From contig NZ_JAUSWF010000011.1 of assembly GCF_030815095.1 (NCBI RefSeq), positions 1 to 33,979 on the forward strand: 33,979 nt of DNA, read 5' to 3'. The stretch comes from Aedoeadaptatus ivorii. GTDB lineage: Bacteria; Bacillota; Clostridia; Tissierellales; Peptoniphilaceae. A program made the position numbers and the translations under genes. Of the stretch, positions 15,164-22,816 are shown piece by piece (within the stretch, counting starts at the first letter, position 1; every line of letters begins with the position of its first letter). The notes below the pieces were generated by a model that did no database searches, was not told the DNA's origin, and worked only from the letters and a program-made list of their open reading frames with translations.

Positions 15164-16501
15164 ATGGACCCGGGCCCGCAGATACTGCCCCAACTTTTGA
15201 TCATCGCCGCGCTCACCTGGATCAACGGATTCTTTACCGCCACCGAAATGGCCGTCGTTTCCGCCAATCCCCAGCGCATCAAAGAACTCGCCGAGGACGG
15301 CAATCGCCGCGCCAAATTGCTTTTGGAGATCACGCGCGATCAAACGCGTTTTTTGTCGACCATACAAGTGGCCATCACCCTTGCGGGCTTTTTTGCCGCC
15401 GCCATCGCCTCCAAAGACCTCGCCGCCTATCCCGGCGCGGCGCTAGCGCGTGCGGGCGTGCCCTACGGCCATACCATCGCCTTTGTGCTGGTCCTGATCC
15501 TGCTTTCCTACATTACCCTCGTCTTGGGCGAGCTCGTTCCCAAGCGGTTGGCGCTCCAAGACGCCGAGCGCATCGCCTTAAAGCGCGTTAAATTTATTTC
15601 GGGCTTTTATACCTTGGTCTCTCCCTTTGTGGCACTCACCGGCCTCACCACCACCGGCATTCTGAAAATGATGGGAAAATATTCCACCGATGTGGAAAAA
15701 AACATCAGCGAAGAAGAAATCAAAAGCTATCTCAAGGTGGGACAGCAACACGGCGTCATCAACGAAAGCGGCGAAGTCATGATGGTCAATATTATGGCCT
15801 TTGACGACAAACTCGCCTACGAGATCATGACCCCCCGCACGGGCCTATATATGCTCGACTACGACGAATTCGACACCGATAAAATTCAAGAAATGTTGCG
15901 CTCCGGCTATTCCCGCGCACCCGTCTATCGAGAAAATCCCGACAACATCGTCGGCACCATCTACATCAAAGACCTCTTTGTAGAATACGCCAAGGCGAAC
16001 TATCGCTCCATCGACATCGATAAGGTCATGAAAAAACCCTACTTCGTGCCCGAAACCAAAAACATCGACACCCTGCTGCAGGAACTTCAGACCACCAAAA
16101 ACTACCTCGCCATCCTCATCGACGAATACGGCGGCCTGGCGGGCATGGTCACCATCGAAGACATCGTCGAAGAAATCGTCGGCGAAATCGAAGACGAATA
16201 CGACGACGACATTCTTCCCATCTTAAAGCTCGACGAACACACCTATGTCGCCGACGGCATGACCGACATCGACGACATCAACGACTTCCTCGACCTGGAA
16301 CTCGAGAGCGAAAACCACGAGACCATCTCGGGCCTTACCATCGAGCGACTGGGCTTTATTCCCGAAGCCGGCGACACCAAAAAATATACCGTCCTCTACG
16401 ACAACAGCATTCAACTCACCACCCTCGGCGTTACCGACAAGCGCATCGCCCGGGTGGAGATCAAACTGCTGGATCTCGAGGAGGACGAAGACGAAGAATA
16501 A
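15164..16501 (+). CDS. CNNM-domain/CBS/CorC_HlyC family membrane protein (hemolysin C-like)
   Basis: This 445-residue protein has the three-part UPF0053 architecture. An N-terminal CNNM membrane domain covers residues about 5-190, with FFTATEMAVVSANPQRIKEL and LVLGELVPKRLALQ. A pair of CBS domains covers about 205-330, with EIMTPRTGLYMLDYDE and LAILIDEYGGLAGMVTIED. A C-terminal CorC/HlyC domain ends in an acidic tail. Despite the historical name hemolysin, relatives act in magnesium or divalent-cation export, so that is the likely role. The gene is monocistronic, with promoter and terminator visible. Codons in the 3' half are unusually rich in GAC/GAA runs (Asp/Glu). Confidence 0.92.
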   Translation: MDPGPQILPQLLIIAALTWINGFFTATEMAVVSANPQRIKELAEDGNRRAKLLLEITRDQTRFLSTIQVAITLAGFFAAAIASKDLAAYPGAALARAGVPYGHTIAFVLVLILLSYITLVLGELVPKRLALQDAERIALKRVKFISGFYTLVSPFVALTGLTTTGILKMMGKYSTDVEKNISEEEIKSYLKVGQQHGVINESGEVMMVNIMAFDDKLAYEIMTPRTGLYMLDYDEFDTDKIQEMLRSGYSRAPVYRENPDNIVGTIYIKDLFVEYAKANYRSIDIDKVMKKPYFVPETKNIDTLLQELQTTKNYLAILIDEYGGLAGMVTIEDIVEEIVGEIEDEYDDDILPILKLDEHTYVADGMTDIDDINDFLDLELESENHETISGLTIERLGFIPEAGDTKKYTVLYDNSIQLTTLGVTDKRIARVEIKLLDLEEDEDEE

Positions 16502-16504
16502 GAA

Positions 16505-16544
16505 CACAAAAACGGCTCCGCGGCAAAACGGAGCCGTTTTTGTG
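16505..16544. terminator. Bidirectional Rho-independent terminator
   Basis: A 16-bp stem (CACAAAAACGGCTCCG and its complement, 16505-16520 and 16529-16544) with an 8-base loop and T tracts on both strands separates the convergent CNNM gene and the ABC permease gene. Confidence 0.9.
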
Positions 16545-16575
16545 TCTAAAAGGATACGCGTCGCCTTGTGATAGA

Positions 16576-17199
16576 TTATATCTCCTTCTCTTCCATCACC
16601 TTCACCGACACGCGATACAGCGCATATGTAGCGAGGGCACTTGCGAGCAGAAACACCACCCCCGCCGTTACGAGCGACACGCCGCCGAACAAGCGATTCG
16701 GCAAGAGACCGGGAAAATCCCTGAGTACCCGCACGGCACCGAAGATCACAAAATACGTCACAACCAAAATCAGCCGCCCTTTCTCCGCACCATATCGCAA
16801 AATAAAGGGAAGCTGCACGGCGAGCACCAATAGCGTTATAAAGAGCACCGCGAGGGAAAGAATCAGCGCCGTCGCCACCGAACCCTCGCCCCCGGCGATG
16901 CGGGCGCAGAAAATCGCGATCGCCCCCGCCAGCCCGAAGACAAAGGCAAAAAAGAACTTGCTCAACACATATTCGCGACGCGAAATCGGCATCGAAAAGG
17001 CGAGCTGCTGAAAATTCGAGCGCGCATCGTAGCCGAAGGAGATCGAACTCAAAATAATGGGGATCATCACACTCAACCCCGCCACCATCAACAGCGACTC
17101 CTGCGAAATGCCCACATAGCCGATCGCCACGGCGAGCACCGTCACCAGCACAAGGCTCTTTTTCATCGTCGCCAAATCCTTAATAATCAACGCCCGCAT
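16576..17199 (-). CDS. ABC-2 type transporter permease
   Basis: This 207-residue membrane protein has about six hydrophobic segments and starts MRALIIKDLATMKKSLVLV. It contains FSMPISRREYVLSKF near residue 68, a motif shared by ABC-2 permeases of the kind paired with YtrA-type GntR regulators. It is the export partner of the ATPase whose gene overlaps its start by 13 bp. The substrate is unknown; related systems respond to wall-active antibiotics. It is the last gene of the gntR-ABC-permease operon and converges on the CNNM gene at a shared terminator. Confidence 0.85.
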   Translation of the reverse strand: MRALIIKDLATMKKSLVLVTVLAVAIGYVGISQESLLMVAGLSVMIPIILSSISFGYDARSNFQQLAFSMPISRREYVLSKFFFAFVFGLAGAIAIFCARIAGGEGSVATALILSLAVLFITLLVLAVQLPFILRYGAEKGRLILVVTYFVIFGAVRVLRDFPGLLPNRLFGGVSLVTAGVVFLLASALATYALYRVSVKVMEEKEI

Positions 17200-18041
17200 A
17201 CTTCTGCTCCCTTCACAAAAAAGATCATAATCTCCTCGATCGACGGCCTCTCCACCGCCATCCCGGCGGGGATGCGGTCGCGGCGAACCAATATCTCCTC
17301 GCCAAACGCATTGTCGCGCCTTCCGATCACCGCTGCCGGATCCAGTTCCTCGGCCTCTTCCTTCGAAATCCTTAAGATGCCGTATTCTTCTTCCAGCCTG
17401 TACTTCGGTTCCATAAACAGCAACTGCCCCTTGTGAATAAAGGCGATATAATCCGCGATCTTTTCCAAATCCGAAAGAATATGCGATGAAATCAAAATTG
17501 TCCGCTCGCCATCTGCCATATAATCCCGAAGAATGTCGAGAATCTCTTCCCGCACAATGGGATCCAGCCCACTCGTCGCCTCATCCAAAAGCAATAGCTT
17601 CGGCTCGTGCGAAAGTGCCATCGCGATCGACAGCTTCATCTTCATCCCCCGGGAATACTGCTTCAGAATGCGCGTCTCGGGAATGTCGAAGCGCCGGATA
17701 TACGAAAAAAACCGCTCCTTCGACCAATGGGAATACACCCGCGCCGCAAACGCCTCTACGGCCTTCGCGTCCATCTCCTCCGGCAAAAAGAGATCGTCGA
17801 ACACCACCCCGATAGAATCCTTATACTGCGTCGTGCCGATGGGAGCATCCGATACGGTAATCGTGCCCGAATCGGCGCGCAACAAACCCAAAATCAGCTT
17901 CATTGTCGTCGACTTACCCGCTCCGTTTTGGCCGATAAAGCCGACCACCGACCCCTGCGGCACCGAAAAATCAATGGGTCCCAGGCGAAATTCTCCCAAC
18001 TGCTTCACCACTTCGTAGAGCGCAATCGCCGATTTATTCAT
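17187..18041 (-). CDS. ABC transporter ATP-binding protein
   Basis: This 284-residue ATPase has Walker A GQNGAGKST (about residues 38-46) and a signature YSRGMKMKLSIAMAL in place of the standard LSGGQ, common in this subfamily. Walker B plus D-loop is LLLLDEATSGLDP, and the switch histidine is in ISSHILSDLEKIA. The C-terminal about 70 residues form the extra domain usual in ABC-2 exporters. The open frame extends upstream, but ATG 18041 with GGAGGG in front is the likely start (MNKSAIALYEVVKQ). It overlaps the gntR end by 8 bp and the permease start by 13 bp, so the three genes form one transcript. Confidence 0.92.
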   Translation of the reverse strand: MNKSAIALYEVVKQLGEFRLGPIDFSVPQGSVVGFIGQNGAGKSTTMKLILGLLRADSGTITVSDAPIGTTQYKDSIGVVFDDLFLPEEMDAKAVEAFAARVYSHWSKERFFSYIRRFDIPETRILKQYSRGMKMKLSIAMALSHEPKLLLLDEATSGLDPIVREEILDILRDYMADGERTILISSHILSDLEKIADYIAFIHKGQLLFMEPKYRLEEEYGILRISKEEAEELDPAAVIGRRDNAFGEEILVRRDRIPAGMAVERPSIEEIMIFFVKGAEVCGR

Positions 18042-18414
18042 ACCTTCCCTCCAACATATTCGACAGCATACGCAACAACGCCTCGTCATCGACCCCCGCC
18101 ATAGCCGCGAGATCCGATGCCTCCTGCAACAATGCTTCCATCTTCTTCAAATACGCCTCCCGCAGAAATTCGCGATTCTGCGGCGCGACAAAATTTCCCT
18201 TTCCCTGTACCGAATTCACGAACCCTTCCGCTTCCAGCTCGTCATACGCCCGCTTCGCCGTAAGCATACTGATCTTAAGCTCCTTGGCGAGCACGCGGAT
18301 CGAAGGCAACTGTTCCCCTTCCTGCAAAACGCCGGATACAATCTGCGCGCGAATCTGACGGGCGATTTGCAGATAAATCGGCTCGTTGTCGGTATTTCGT
18401 ATGTGAATATTCAG
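18034..18414 (-). CDS. GntR family (YtrA-type) transcriptional regulator with CTG start
   Basis: This 126-residue regulator has an N-terminal winged helix and a short C-terminal dimer helix, the YtrA layout. From CTG at 18414 it reads (M)NIHIRNTDNEPIYLQIARQ, then IRAQIVSGVLQEGEQLPSIR and VLAKELKISMLTAKRAYDEL. That is a complete GntR DNA-binding domain. The first internal alternative start (TTG 18327) would delete helix 1, so the CTG is preferred. AGGAGGG lies six bases upstream, and no ATG, GTG or TTG is available between it and the domain. It probably represses its own operon with the ABC exporter until an inducer appears. Confidence 0.88.
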   Translation of the reverse strand: MNIHIRNTDNEPIYLQIARQIRAQIVSGVLQEGEQLPSIRVLAKELKISMLTAKRAYDELEAEGFVNSVQGKGNFVAPQNREFLREAYLKKMEALLQEASDLAAMAGVDDEALLRMLSNMLEGRYE

Positions 18415-18428
18415 CGTAGGCCCTCCTG

Positions 18429-18473
18429 TGTTATAACTGTTTTAATTGTAGTATAACAGTTTGGTTCTGTCAA
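18429..18473 (-). promoter_or_regulatory. SigA promoter and probable GntR operator of the gntR-ABC operon
   Basis: On the minus strand TTGACA (18468-18473), a 17-bp spacer and TACAAT (18445-18450) form a near-consensus promoter. Over it lie two TATAACWGTT direct repeats exactly 20 bp apart (18432-18441 and 18452-18461 on the plus strand). They also form inverted pairs TGTTATA/TATAACA and AACTGTT/AACAGTT around the -10 box. This fits an autorepressor operator. Confidence 0.8.
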
Positions 18474-18540
18474 TACTTTGCCGGAAGGGAGATCTTTGGA
18501 TGGGAAGCCAATCGCTCTTTAGGCTATTGCCCCCACCCTT

Positions 18541-18687
18541 ATTATCCTAAGCGAGGTCGGGCGTACCATACTCCCCGCCCCTGTCAGTCTGAGCGGAGTG
18601 AAGCGGAGTCGCGCCGCTCCAAAGGCTATTGCACCCCCACCCCTGTCAGCCTGAACGGAGTCGGGCCGCACCATACTCCCCATCCAT
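18541..18687 (-). repeat. Tandem short cassettes of the repeat family
   Basis: Two degenerate cassettes, each with a GTCAGYCTGAxCGGAG end and followed or preceded by the block ACCATACTCCCC. The same ACCATACTCCCC block recurs a third time at about 18914-18925. Confidence 0.65.
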
Positions 18688-18857
18688 GTCATCCTGAGCG
18701 GAGCGAAGCGGAGTCGAAGGATCTCCAGTGGGCTATTGCGTGTATTCTTCCCCCAAACAGAAAGAGACGTCGTGCGGTTCGGCACCGGCTTCTATGCAGA
18801 CTCTATGTAGGGAAAGAGATCTTTCGACGCGGGGCTTCGCCCCTTGCTCAAGATGAC
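18688..18857 (-). repeat. Complete hairpin-ended repeat unit, 170 bp, reversed
   Basis: It begins GTCATCCTGAGCGGAGCGAA and ends TTGCTCAAGATGAC, the reverse of the unit at 6028-6233. The right-hand tip is again GGGGC-TTC-GCCCC. The two ends are imperfect inverted repeats. Confidence 0.8.
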
Positions 18858-18930
18858 AATAAAGAGCAAATGTGCAGAACAAGGCCCTGTCATCCGAAGC
18901 GAAGTCGGGCGCACCATACTCCCCGCCCCT

Positions 18931-19150
18931 GTCATCCTGAGCGGAGTCGGGCCGCTTTCGTTAGCCAAATCAAAGATTTGGACTGCGCGACATCTGACCT
19001 ACGACGAAATCAAAGATTTCTGTTAGGTCATGAACGATCTCCAGTGGGCTATTGCGTGACATATTGACGATAAAATCCTATTCGTGCGGTTCGGCACCGG
19101 CTTCTTTGCGGACTCTATCTAGCGAAAGAGATCTTTCGACTCAGAATAAT
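18931..19150 (-). repeat. Hairpin-ended repeat unit with nested stem-loop module, decayed far end
   Basis: It begins GTCATCCTGAGCGGAGTCGG, carries the 78-bp module, then the interior with GATCTCCAGTGGGCTATTGC. The distal end (TCGACTCAGAATAATTTCC) is scrambled and merges into the AT-rich region. Confidence 0.7.
18959..19036 (+). repeat. 78-bp nested stem-loop module, copy 2
   Basis: Hairpin CCAAATC-AAA-GATTTGG is followed by an outer stem TGACCTA/TAGGTCA enclosing GAAATC-AAA-GATTTC. It is nearly identical to copy 3 at 33279-33356, apart from loop changes. Confidence 0.8.
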
Positions 19151-19366
19151 TTCCTCGCTCCGCATTATAATACCGGCCGCTAGTACAAAAACCTAAGACC
19201 ATTCAAAACACTTCAACTTTAGAATAGAAATTATCTATTTAATATAATATCTCACCGTAAAACTCAAGATAGTTATTCGGTATTCTCCTTCCCATTTATC
19301 AGTCTATTCAATATTATATGATTGTACGATATATAAATTTTTATTTTGTTTAGATGGGAGGCATTC
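19150..19366. other. AT-rich intergenic region before the SLH pseudogene
   Basis: This stretch is far more AT-rich than the rest of the window, with runs such as TATTTAATATAATATC. It probably held the promoter of the pseudogene, whose GGGAGG ribosome binding site is at about 19356-19361. I see no gene in it. The composition suggests imported DNA. Confidence 0.6.
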
Positions 19367-20742
19367 ATGCAAGCAAGACAACACGCATCTCTATTACTCG
19401 CATTTACCATGTGTGCGATTTTATGTTTCGGTACCGAATCAGCCTATGCTAATGGCACGTTCTCCGACTTCTATAAGAGCTCGGCCCTTTCCGAAAATAC
19501 ATACACAGTTGAACAGACTGCGTACCGAATTCACGCTACAAAAGCTAACGATTTGACGCTTTATGTCGGCGATAATGAAGGCAGATTGCCCACAACAACA
19601 AAAGCAGAAGTCGAGCAAATAGGGAAGCGAACAAAGAACCTTTGGGTACGTTCATACATTCTACCAAGAAAAAGCGCGACGTCTTGAAGCTTGCCGTTAC
19701 ACAAAACGGAAAGCTAGTGACGGACCCCATCACTCTGAAGCTCGGTCTCTCAAAAGATCACTGGGGAAATTTCTATGCCTATACTGTCCAGAACGGCTAT
19801 GTAACCCTGTACAGGCTAGAATGGATGGCCGGCAGAAACTATTCCGTGGTATATGAAAACCGCGTCGTCTATAAGTTCGGAAGTTCTGAGAAAAGTGTAC
19901 TGAGCTGGGTAAATGATGGAAGTCCCTGTAATATGGGATACCGAAAACTTTGATTCCTCTAAGCCGGGCAGCTTTACGCTCAGTGGAAATTTGAGGGTTG
20001 GAACCCCGCCGTACAATACGTCGAAGGCAAGAGCATTCAATTCGTCGGCAGCTGGTCCTTTACGAAAAATCCGGCACCGAAACCGCTCGACGAATTAAAA
20101 GTGCAATTCGTCATCAAAAACGGCGACAAGGACAAGGGAACATTTGTAAAGAACGAGGCCGGCGGCGTAAATTCCACGCTGGTTCTCCCCAATCCCTACG
20201 ACGCTACTCAACTGGCCAAACAGGCACCAAAAATCGAGGCGCGAGAAGGCTATCGCTTTAAGGGCTGGGATAAGGCATTTTCCGGTACCCTTACGGCAGA
20301 TACCGTCTACTACACGGTCTTTGTGACGGATACAAAGCCCGAAGAACCCAAGGATCCCGAAAGCCCAGTTACCCCCGAAAAACCCACATGGCCGCAACCG
20401 CCCGCAAGACCGTGGGCATCGGGCATCTGGCTCCCGCCTGCAAAGACGACCACACCCAATCTCAAGCCAACAAGCCTTTCGATAAAGTCGCCTTTTTCGC
20501 AAAAACGCCATTCCTCCCAAAGGAATCGTAAAAACACCCGTCTTTATCGATATAAAAGGCACGCCCTACGAACAAGCCATCCAAAACATCGCTTCTCGCG
20601 GCATGATGAACGGCATCGGCGACAATCGCTTCTCGCCCGAGACCGGCACCACCCGCGCCCAATTCTTTACCATGCTCTACCGCATGAGCAAGGACAAGAC
20701 CCATGCGAAAGCGGCCCCCTTCGCCGACGCAAAAGGCCGCCT
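19367..20742 (+). pseudogene. Broken cell-surface protein with Ig-like (Big_4-type), InlB-type repeat and SLH domains
   Basis: A GGGAGG-preceded ATG opens a secreted protein (MQARQHASLLLAFTMCAILC, signal cleaved near AYANG). The reading frame then shifts at least four times: about 19640-19665, 19920-19935, 19985-19995, and within about 20400-20525. Pieces read in order: an unrecognised N-terminal region (VLKLAVTQNGKLVTDPITLK), an Ig-like segment IWDTENFDSSKPGSFTLSG, a truncated FEGWNPAVQ segment, a second repeat with YRFKGWDKAFSGTLTADTVY, a Pro-rich spacer, and one SLH repeat (ASRGMMNGIGDNRFSPETGT). The SLH region ends abruptly at about 20742 against an McrC relic. It is certainly non-functional as one protein. 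The intact SLH gene at 7027-8058 is a relative only in its SLH repeats. Confidence 0.85.
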
Positions 20743-21034
20743 ACATTCCCTGTTTGTTCTGTATCTTGATTTTTTACATAGGAAAAGATTTGATACAGGT
20801 TCTGAGAATGAAGCTTGTGTGCATTATAGCGTTTTTTTAGAACGCTTCCATAATACTTGGCGTCCAAAATTAGAATTTGATCTTTATATCGCAGAAAAAT
20901 GTCCGTCTGCATCGTCGGCAAGAAGCACAAGATCGATTCTTCATGCTCTCCCACCAAGTCCCATTTCACCTGCCCTGCTTTGATTCCCGTCAAATAGGAG
21001 TGGTGTCTTCGGTAGATCCATTCAATTCTTAAAT
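20741..21034 (-). pseudogene. Relic of McrC C-terminal nuclease region (type IV restriction)
   Basis: About 98 codons on the minus strand, with no stop inside, encode the C-terminal part of McrC, the nuclease partner of the McrBC methyl-DNA restriction system. Recognisable parts are WIYRRHHSYL, KAGQVKWDLVG, LCFLPTMQTDIFLRYKDQ, ILILDAKYYGSVLKKRY (the D...DAK nuclease core) and HSQNLYQIFSYVKNQD. The match ends at TGNVGG, where the sequence joins the truncated SLH pseudogene with a few shared bases. There is no N-terminal half, no ribosome binding site, and no mcrB nearby. The lack of stops suggests recent loss. Confidence 0.8.
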
Positions 21035-21122
21035 CCCCGTATGCGCATATCCCCTTCCCCCTGCATTTCACCCCCGCATTTGGACCACTTACAGCAATCG
21101 ACGATACAACCCTCCAAAAGGG

Positions 21123-21131
21123 TGCTATACT
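21123..21131 (+). promoter_or_regulatory. Extended -10 promoter of the LytTR gene
   Basis: TGCTATACT is an extended -10 element 27 bp upstream of the LytTR start codon. The -35 region is weak. Confidence 0.5.
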
Positions 21132-21158
21132 GCAAGCAGAGAAGAAAGGAGAGAGACG

Positions 21159-21593
21159 ATGAAGGCCGAGATTAAGATCGACCCCGATTGTATAACGCCC
21201 CACGCGGTGATTTATGCCGCGACAATCGACGAGGAGGTGCAGCGCATTCTTAAGATTTTTACCGACGAAGGTGGCCCGCTTTCCGCGACGAGCGACGACA
21301 GGATCTATCTCGTCGAGCCCGAGGATGTCCTGCTGCTGCGGGTCGAAGGCGGCAAGACGCAGATTGTCACAAAAAACCGCACGCTGCAATCCCCCAGGCG
21401 GTTGTACGAACTCCACGACGCTCTGGGCAGGGACTTTGTGCGCATCTCGAAATCCGCCGTGGTCAATCTGAATGCCTGCGAATCGATGGAGGCCACCTGG
21501 GGCGGTATGATGCTGCTCTATCTGAAAAACGGAGAAAGCGAGTATATTTCCCGGCATTATCTGCCGGCGTTTAAGAAGCGACTGGGACTCTAA
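21159..21593 (+). CDS. LytTR family DNA-binding regulator
   Basis: This 144-residue protein is a stand-alone LytTR regulator with no receiver domain. The C-terminal half, about residues 50-140, shows the LytTR pattern: RIYLVEPEDVLLLRVEGGKT, LYELHDALGRDFVRISKSAV and ISRHYLPAFKKRLG. Such proteins bind direct repeats as dimers and commonly sit next to a DUF3021 membrane protein, as here. AAAGGAGAG precedes the ATG. The gene is followed 11 bp later by the DUF3021 gene. Known pairs often also control an ABC transporter, but none is attached here. Confidence 0.92.
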   Translation: MKAEIKIDPDCITPHAVIYAATIDEEVQRILKIFTDEGGPLSATSDDRIYLVEPEDVLLLRVEGGKTQIVTKNRTLQSPRRLYELHDALGRDFVRISKSAVVNLNACESMEATWGGMMLLYLKNGESEYISRHYLPAFKKRLGL

Positions 21594-21604
21594 GGAGGAA
21601 GTAT

Positions 21605-22036
21605 ATGTTGAAAAAATTATTGTACAACGCCGCCATCGGCATCGGCGCCGCTCTGGTCATCTTCTGCCTGGCCAATGTCATTGTCGAGCAGATCGCCGGC
21701 GGCCATTTGGAAATGCACGACTACGCCTACAGCAAAGGGACGCTGGCGTCGATTCTCATCGGTTTGGGATTCGGGCTTCCGGCGATCGTCTACGACGACG
21801 AACGGCTCTCGCTCCCCGTACAGACGCTGATCCATCTCGCGATCGGGACGACGGTGTTGGCGGGCGCGGCCTTGTACGGGGGATGGCTGCCGGTACAGCA
21901 AGGTGCATCTGCGTTGATCGGGTTTTTCATCATCAATATCGTGATTTTCTTTGCCCTCTGGGCGGGAATTTACTTGTACTATCGAAAGACCGGCCAAGAG
22001 ATTACGCGCAAGCTAAAGGAATATCAGAAGGAATAA
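21605..22036 (+). CDS. DUF3021 family membrane protein
   Basis: This 143-residue protein has four hydrophobic segments (about residues 8-28, 44-62, 72-92, 100-122) and a basic tail (YYRKTGQEITRKLKEYQKE). This is the DUF3021 layout. The partner LytTR gene ends 11 bp upstream, and AAGGAGG lies in the gap. By analogy with LytTR/membrane-inhibitor pairs, this protein may hold the regulator inactive at the membrane; that is inference. The pair ends at a terminator. Confidence 0.9.
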   Translation: MLKKLLYNAAIGIGAALVIFCLANVIVEQIAGGHLEMHDYAYSKGTLASILIGLGFGLPAIVYDDERLSLPVQTLIHLAIGTTVLAGAALYGGWLPVQQGASALIGFFIINIVIFFALWAGIYLYYRKTGQEITRKLKEYQKE

Positions 22037-22043
22037 GAAAGCA

Positions 22044-22072
22044 CCCACCTCGCTATGCGGGGTGGGCTTTTA
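22044..22072 (+). terminator. Rho-independent terminator after the DUF3021 gene
   Basis: The stem CCCACCTCGC / GCGGGGTGGG with a 3-base loop is followed by CTTTTATTT. Confidence 0.85.
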
Positions 22073-22180
22073 TTTCACAAAAGCAAAGGCAGGACGGCCA
22101 ATCGAAAAAACAAGCCTCCCCCTATAACGCCGGTCGCCTCCGGGTAGATATAGTATGCAAATGTGTAAAGGAGGCGTTGT

Positions 22181-22810
22181 ATGAAGATTCAAGTGTGGGC
22201 GGATTTTCTCTGCCCGTTTTGTCTGATCGGCTCGAAGCAAATGGAAGCGGCGCTGGTCGCCGAGGGTGCCGAGGCCGAGGTGGAATATATGAGTTATTCG
22301 CTTTCCGATGCGATCTATCCGGCAGAGGGCGAACCCTACTGGGAGCGGCTCGCGGCGGAAAAGGGATGGAGCGAGGACGAGGTTATCGCCGCCCGGTCGG
22401 ATGTGGATGCGCTGGCGACAGAGGCGGGCCTTTCCATCGATTGGCGCGCCCTCGTGCGCGGCAATACGAAGGACGCGCACCGGCTGTTTCAGTACGCCAA
22501 GGCAAAGGGCAAGGGCACGGAATTCTTTCGCCGGACGCAAGAGGCGGTGTTTCTCAAAGGGGCACTGATCAGCGACCGCCCGACGCTGGTTGCGCTGGCA
22601 AAGGAGGTCGGGTTGAATCCCGCCGAAGCCGAATCGGTGCTCGCCAAGGGCGAATACGAGGGCTTTTATATTCGCGATTTGGTGCGGGCGGAAGAGATCG
22701 GGATCCGCGGCGTGCCGTTTTTCCTTTTCGACGAGAAATACACGATCGCCGGCGCCGCGCCGATGGCGGATTTTCAGGCGGCGATTCGCCGGGCGCAGAC
22801 AAAAGAATAG
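22181..22810 (+). CDS. DsbA family oxidoreductase, FrnE-like
   Basis: This 209-residue thioredoxin-fold protein has the active-site CPFC at residues 11-14 (WADFLCPFCLIG), an inserted helical domain (about residues 60-150), and the cis-proline loop RGVPFFLF near residue 180. It has no signal peptide, so it acts in the cytoplasm, like FrnE and the polyketide-associated 2-hydroxychromene isomerase relatives. The substrate is unknown. AAAGGAGG precedes the ATG, and a TATAGT -10-like box lies at 22149-22154. It is monocistronic, ending at a strong terminator. Confidence 0.9.
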   Translation: MKIQVWADFLCPFCLIGSKQMEAALVAEGAEAEVEYMSYSLSDAIYPAEGEPYWERLAAEKGWSEDEVIAARSDVDALATEAGLSIDWRALVRGNTKDAHRLFQYAKAKGKGTEFFRRTQEAVFLKGALISDRPTLVALAKEVGLNPAEAESVLAKGEYEGFYIRDLVRAEEIGIRGVPFFLFDEKYTIAGAAPMADFQAAIRRAQTKE

Positions 22811-22816
22811 CCACAC

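Larger units (their letters stand above)
18481..19150. repeat. Gene-free repeat block 2
   Basis: About 670 bp without a gene, made of complete and partial members of the same hairpin-ended repeat family as block 1, but mostly in the opposite orientation. The first about 60 bp hold only fragments of the family (GGCTATTGC-type interior pieces). Confidence 0.8.

Noticed and set aside
20841..20983. Plus-strand frames over the McrC relic
   Set aside because: They are antisense to the clear McrC similarity and resemble nothing.
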